Shown here in pieces: positions 6,860 through 8,782 of a stretch of 8,782 bases of DNA. The notes under the pieces are model-generated. The model saw only the letters and a program-made list of their open reading frames with translations, was not told where the DNA came from and did no database searches. The stretch is from an uncultured Lachnospiraceae bacterium. GTDB taxonomy: Bacteria > Bacillota > Clostridia > Lachnospirales > Lachnospiraceae. Location: NCBI GenBank assembly GCA_902767065.1, contig CACXFW010000207.1, forward strand, positions 1 to 8,782. Reading direction: 5' to 3'. Positions within the stretch are counted from its first letter, which is position 1. Each line of letters starts with the position of its first letter. A program made the position numbers and the translations under genes.

Positions 6860-7828
6860 TTAGTCTGCATCTTCCGGAAACTCATTCTCGCCATAGGCTT
6901 CGCCGGTCCACATCGTCGGATCAAAAGCGTACGTGATATCATTCTCGATACAATAGTAGTAACCATCCTGGTCATCCTTCACATAGGTTCTGCCTGCGGC
7001 ATCCTCATACATGGCCCCGCCGGTCGGATGAATGAGAACGGTCGATCCATCTGCAGCATAAACGTAGAATGCAGTATCCCCTGATTCCACATTGCTCTCA
7101 TAAGAGGAATCGTTCTGAGACGGGGCATCTGCAGACAGCCTCTTGTTTCCCTCATGTACCTGGAATTGATTGTCGGAGAGCCTGTCATACGCCGTTCCGC
7201 TTCGGTCACGCCAGTATCCATCCGTTCCCTCATAGAGGGTATAGCTTTCTCCAAATTCATCATAAACGGTTATCACACCGCCCTGCGAACCTGCATTGGA
7301 GCCTCCATTGTCACCGGAACTGTTCCGGGACGTATCATCTGATGGACTGTCGGAGCGCACCGGATTGTTTATCCAGCCGGCTGCCCCTCTCAGGCTTACG
7401 ACAATCCAGTCCCCATCGTCCCTGAGGATGGGAAGGACCGTTCCTTCATCAAGCACAGCAACCTTTTTCGCCCCAGTATCATTCCAGGCGTAAACAGCCG
7501 TTTCCCCCTCCGTCCGGTAATAAGACGGATCAATCGCAATAAAGTCTGCCTTCACCCAGACCGGAACGCCATCCACATCATCTGATAAGGCAGTCTTTGC
7601 CCATCCGTTTTCAGTATCCATCACAATGATCCTGTCTCCATAGTGAAGCGTCTCAACGGACGGGGAGTCGAAACCTGGATCCTTGTGTGCGGAAAGACTG
7701 TCACACAGCACCACTGAGGACAAGCCAATCTGCCCCGGACCCTGAGGCGGGAGAATCGCCGCGTTGCAAACCGCGCCTCCCAGTACCATCGACATGACCA
7801 TGCCAAGGAAAACAGATACTCTCTTCAT
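6860..7828 (-). CDS. Secreted protein with two bacterial SH3-like domains and C-terminal Tyr/Asp-rich modules
   Basis: 322 residues. The ATG at 7828 follows GAGGA at 6 nt. Residues 1-24 form a signal peptide (KRV, then a hydrophobic run to VCNAA); the cysteine at 21 lacks a proper lipobox, so it is probably released or wall-associated. Two SH3b-like modules follow, about 36-98 (TLHYGDRIIVMDTENGWAK, VWVKADFI) and about 107-156 (VAVLDEGTVLPIL, DWIVVSLRGAAGWI). In related proteins such modules bind peptidoglycan or other wall polymers. After a Ser/Asp/Asn/Gly linker (158-184) come two loosely similar modules, 187-225 and 254-303. Each starts with VY and a turn (VYDEFGE, VYAADGS) and has an aromatic/acidic plus Gly core (WRDRSGTAYDRL, YEDAAGRTYVKD). 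I do not know a family for the C-terminal part. It lies 71 bp after the PAP2 gene on the same strand. A wall-binding or structural surface role is likely, with no enzyme motif seen. Confidence 0.85.
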   Translation of the reverse strand: MKRVSVFLGMVMSMVLGGAVCNAAILPPQGPGQIGLSSVVLCDSLSAHKDPGFDSPSVETLHYGDRIIVMDTENGWAKTALSDDVDGVPVWVKADFIAIDPSYYRTEGETAVYAWNDTGAKKVAVLDEGTVLPILRDDGDWIVVSLRGAAGWINNPVRSDSPSDDTSRNSSGDNGGSNAGSQGGVITVYDEFGESYTLYEGTDGYWRDRSGTAYDRLSDNQFQVHEGNKRLSADAPSQNDSSYESNVESGDTAFYVYAADGSTVLIHPTGGAMYEDAAGRTYVKDDQDGYYYCIENDITYAFDPTMWTGEAYGENEFPEDAD

Positions 7829-7857
7829 AACAATCCTCGCTTTCTAAAATAACAGGC

Positions 7858-7874
7858 TCCTGCGGCCGGCAGGA
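7858..7874 (-). terminator. Possible weak terminator or attenuator between PAP2 and SH3 genes
   Basis: TCCTGC and GCAGGA form a 6-bp stem with a 5-base GC loop. On the minus strand the stem is followed by GCCTGTTATTTTAG, a partly T-rich tail. It starts 25 bp after the PAP2 stop and ends about 30 bp before the SH3 start codon. It could end part of the PAP2 transcripts. The broken T tail makes this tentative. Confidence 0.4.
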
Positions 7875-7899
7875 ATGCAAAAGAATGAGATAAGGATGA

Positions 7900-8421
7900 T
7901 CACTGCTCCTTTTGCACCTTCCTCGCCAGAAGATCGCTCAGCTTCACCGCAGCAATCCCCATTACGATTCCAAGGGCAATCCCGCAAAGGACATCCGTCG
8001 GAAAATGAAGAAACAGATAGAGCCTGCTGAACGCGATCAATGCCGCCGCAATCAGTACCGCCACACCGGCCTTTTTGTAATTCATGAAAATTGCCGTAGC
8101 CGCCCCAAATGCGAACGCGGAATGTGTGGACGGGAATGAAGAACTGGCCGGACGCTCAACCAGCAGTGCAAACGCCTGATCGATCTGACATGGACGCATC
8201 CTGGATACCACATGCTTCAGGAGCAGTTCTCCAAACAGCAGGACACCGGCAAATGAGATCAGAACCGCGATTCCTGTCCTTCTCGTCTTCTTGAAGATCA
8301 GCAGCACGATTCCGATCGCGAGCCACAGCTGCCCGTACGCGCCGGGAAGCTTTGTAAAGAAAAGGAAAAACGCGTCGAGAAAACCTGTTCTCGGTATACT
8401 GTAGAGAAATGACAGTTCCAT
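7900..8421 (-). CDS. PAP2-family membrane phosphatase (probable lipid / undecaprenyl-diphosphate phosphatase type)
   Basis: 173 residues. The ATG at 8421 follows AAGGAG at 5 nt. The frame stays open 52 codons further upstream, but that stretch is polar, lacks a good ribosome site and is not typical of the family. All three PAP2 phosphatase motifs are complete: KHVVSRMRP (69-77, KX6RP), FPSTH (96-100, PSxH with H100) and SRLYLFLHFPTD (132-143, SRX5HX3D with the nucleophile H139). Hydrophobic helices near 15-25, 31-44, 49-68, 102-115, 117-131 and 145-160 fit the usual six-helix fold. The family removes phosphate from lipid phosphates. Small Gram-positive members often recycle undecaprenyl diphosphate for wall synthesis, but phosphatidylglycerophosphate or other lipid phosphates are also possible, and sequence alone does not settle this. 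It is followed by a secreted SH3 protein, consistent with an envelope role. Confidence 0.92.
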   Translation of the reverse strand: MELSFLYSIPRTGFLDAFFLFFTKLPGAYGQLWLAIGIVLLIFKKTRRTGIAVLISFAGVLLFGELLLKHVVSRMRPCQIDQAFALLVERPASSSFPSTHSAFAFGAATAIFMNYKKAGVAVLIAAALIAFSRLYLFLHFPTDVLCGIALGIVMGIAAVKLSDLLARKVQKEQ

Positions 8422-8436
8422 AAGCACTCCTTCATC

Positions 8437-8499
8437 CTGATCCTGGTTCCTTCGTTCTGATTCCGGTTCCAGAATCCTGCTGTCTGAATGATCTGGAAC
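8437..8499. repeat. Short direct repeat and inverted repeat in the PAP2 5' region
   Basis: Two 14-bp near-copies, CTGATCCTGGTTCC (8437-8450) and CTGATTCCGGTTCC (8457-8470), lie exactly 20 bp apart with two mismatches. The second overlaps a perfect 8-bp inverted repeat GTTCCAGA / TCTGGAAC (8466-8473 and 8492-8499, 18-base gap). All are within 80 bp upstream of the PAP2 start. The 20-bp period, near two helix turns, would suit a tandem operator, but no clear promoter could be placed. Confidence 0.45.
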
Positions 8500-8600
8500 T
8501 GTCGCAATCAGTACAAAAGACACGTCAGATGTATGAGTAATCAATCTGCGGATCCTTAGGAACTGCTCAGAAATCACCTGTGCAGATTACGCAGGATTCC

Positions 8601-8674
8601 CTTTCAAGAGTGCCCGGGGAAAATCCCGCGCATAACGGGCTATATAAGGAATTTTCCCCGGGCACTCTCGAAAG
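8601..8674. repeat. 74-bp imperfect palindrome with 24-bp arms
   Basis: The left arm (8601-8624) and right arm (8651-8674) are reverse complements at 23 of 24 positions. The core is GAGTGCCCGGGGAAAAT. The 26-base centre holds a second small stem (CCCG, CGCATAA, CGGG) and CTATATAAGG. Neither strand has a T run after the stem, so it is not a classical intrinsic terminator. It starts 20 bp past the stop of the frame at the right edge, so it could still mark that gene's 3' end. The right arm is also the first part of repeat B copy 2. It could be a MITE-like or REP-like element, or a folded RNA. Confidence 0.75.
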
Positions 8675-8693
8675 AAAAGACAAGCAAAATGCA
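8652..8693. repeat. Direct repeat B, copy 2
   Basis: The second copy of the 42-bp sequence at 6796-6837 (35 of 42 identical). Its left half is the right arm of the 74-bp palindrome. In copy 1 the matching left half has most of the differences and no partner arm. Repeat A copy 2 follows after 4 bp. Confidence 0.75.
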
Positions 8694-8782
8694 TCAGTTA
8701 TACTCGCGAACGAAATCTATTGCCGAATAGAATTCTTCACCGCGGTATATGCAGTTCACGTAACATGTCTGCCTTCGGCAGC
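8694..8782 (-). CDS. Possible C-terminal end of an unidentified gene (start beyond right edge)
   Basis: On the minus strand one frame is open from the edge to a TGA at 8694-8696, giving 28 residues that end in EEFYSAIDFVREYN. The composition (aromatic and charged residues with a helical pattern) looks like protein, and three cysteines occur before it (CRRQTCYVNC). Support for coding comes from the repeat: the copy at 6703-6746 preserves the same residues except for a Phe-to-Tyr change and an inserted stop codon. I do not recognise the family. The stretch is too short to exclude chance, and the other minus frames stop within it. Confidence 0.4.
   Translation of the reverse strand, partial: CRRQTCYVNCIYRGEEFYSAIDFVREYN
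8698..8740. repeat. Direct repeat A, copy 2
   Basis: The counterpart of 6703-6746, with the same dyad TCTATTGCCGAATAGA at 8716-8731. The strict match ends at the CTTC at 8735-8738. It is three bases shorter than copy 1, which keeps the minus-strand frame open (EEFYSAIDFVREYN, then TGA). The two copies are about 2.0 kb apart in the same orientation and bracket the SH3 and PAP2 genes. Confidence 0.8.

Noticed and set aside
8422..8577. N-terminal extension of the PAP2 protein by 52 residues
   Set aside because: The extension is polar and unlike the family; the ATG at 8421 has AAGGAG at good spacing and gives a complete PAP2 protein.
6703..8740. CRISPR array or insertion sequence around the repeats
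   Set aside because: Only two copies of each repeat, no regular spacers, no transposase and no terminal inverted repeats flanking the segment.

Overview
The window looks like chromosomal DNA of a Gram-positive anaerobe of the class Clostridia, probably Lachnospiraceae. Evidence: mid-range GC, purine-rich Shine-Dalgarno sites (AGGAGG, AAGGAG, GAGGA) ahead of most starts, a polysaccharide deacetylase of a form I associate with that family, and a moderate-length secreted SH3-domain protein. The family-level assignment is inference; nothing in the window names a species.

Layout. A plus-strand gene ends at 189 (only its last 62 codons are present). It converges on a long minus-strand block, and a perfect 16-bp GC-rich hairpin (237-272) lies between them. 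In transcription order (right to left) the minus-strand genes are: the 3' end of an unknown gene at the right edge; a PAP2-type lipid phosphatase (start 8421); a secreted SH3-domain protein (start 7828); a membrane-anchored polysaccharide deacetylase (start 6693); a 7-TM GGDEF diguanylate cyclase (start 4960); a phosphoglycerate mutase of the cofactor-independent family with an N-terminal signal peptide (start 3834); and a FIST-GGDEF protein (start 2104). The last four are separated by only 35, 46 and 80 bp and probably form one operon. The SH3 and PAP2 genes form a second, loosely spaced envelope-related group.

How the genes may work together. The four-gene block combines two potential c-di-GMP synthases, one membrane-bound and one apparently cytosolic with a ligand-sensing FIST domain, with two proteins predicted to act outside the membrane: a CE4-type deacetylase and an exported alkaline-phosphatase-superfamily enzyme. 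A signalling-plus-cell-surface module is the simplest reading, but no pathway is proven. The exported phosphoglycerate mutase is the most surprising gene, because the family normally works in cytosolic glycolysis and all its usual catalytic residues are kept here.

Non-coding structure. Two short sequences occur twice as direct repeats about 1.9-2.0 kb apart, around the SH3 and PAP2 genes: repeat A (6703-6746 and 8698-8740) and repeat B (6796-6837 and 8652-8693). Copy 2 of A lies in a reading frame at the right edge, and copy 1 keeps the same frame but carries an in-frame stop. This suggests duplication, or insertion of the two-gene segment at the 3' end of a gene. A 74-bp imperfect palindrome (8601-8674) overlaps one copy of repeat B.
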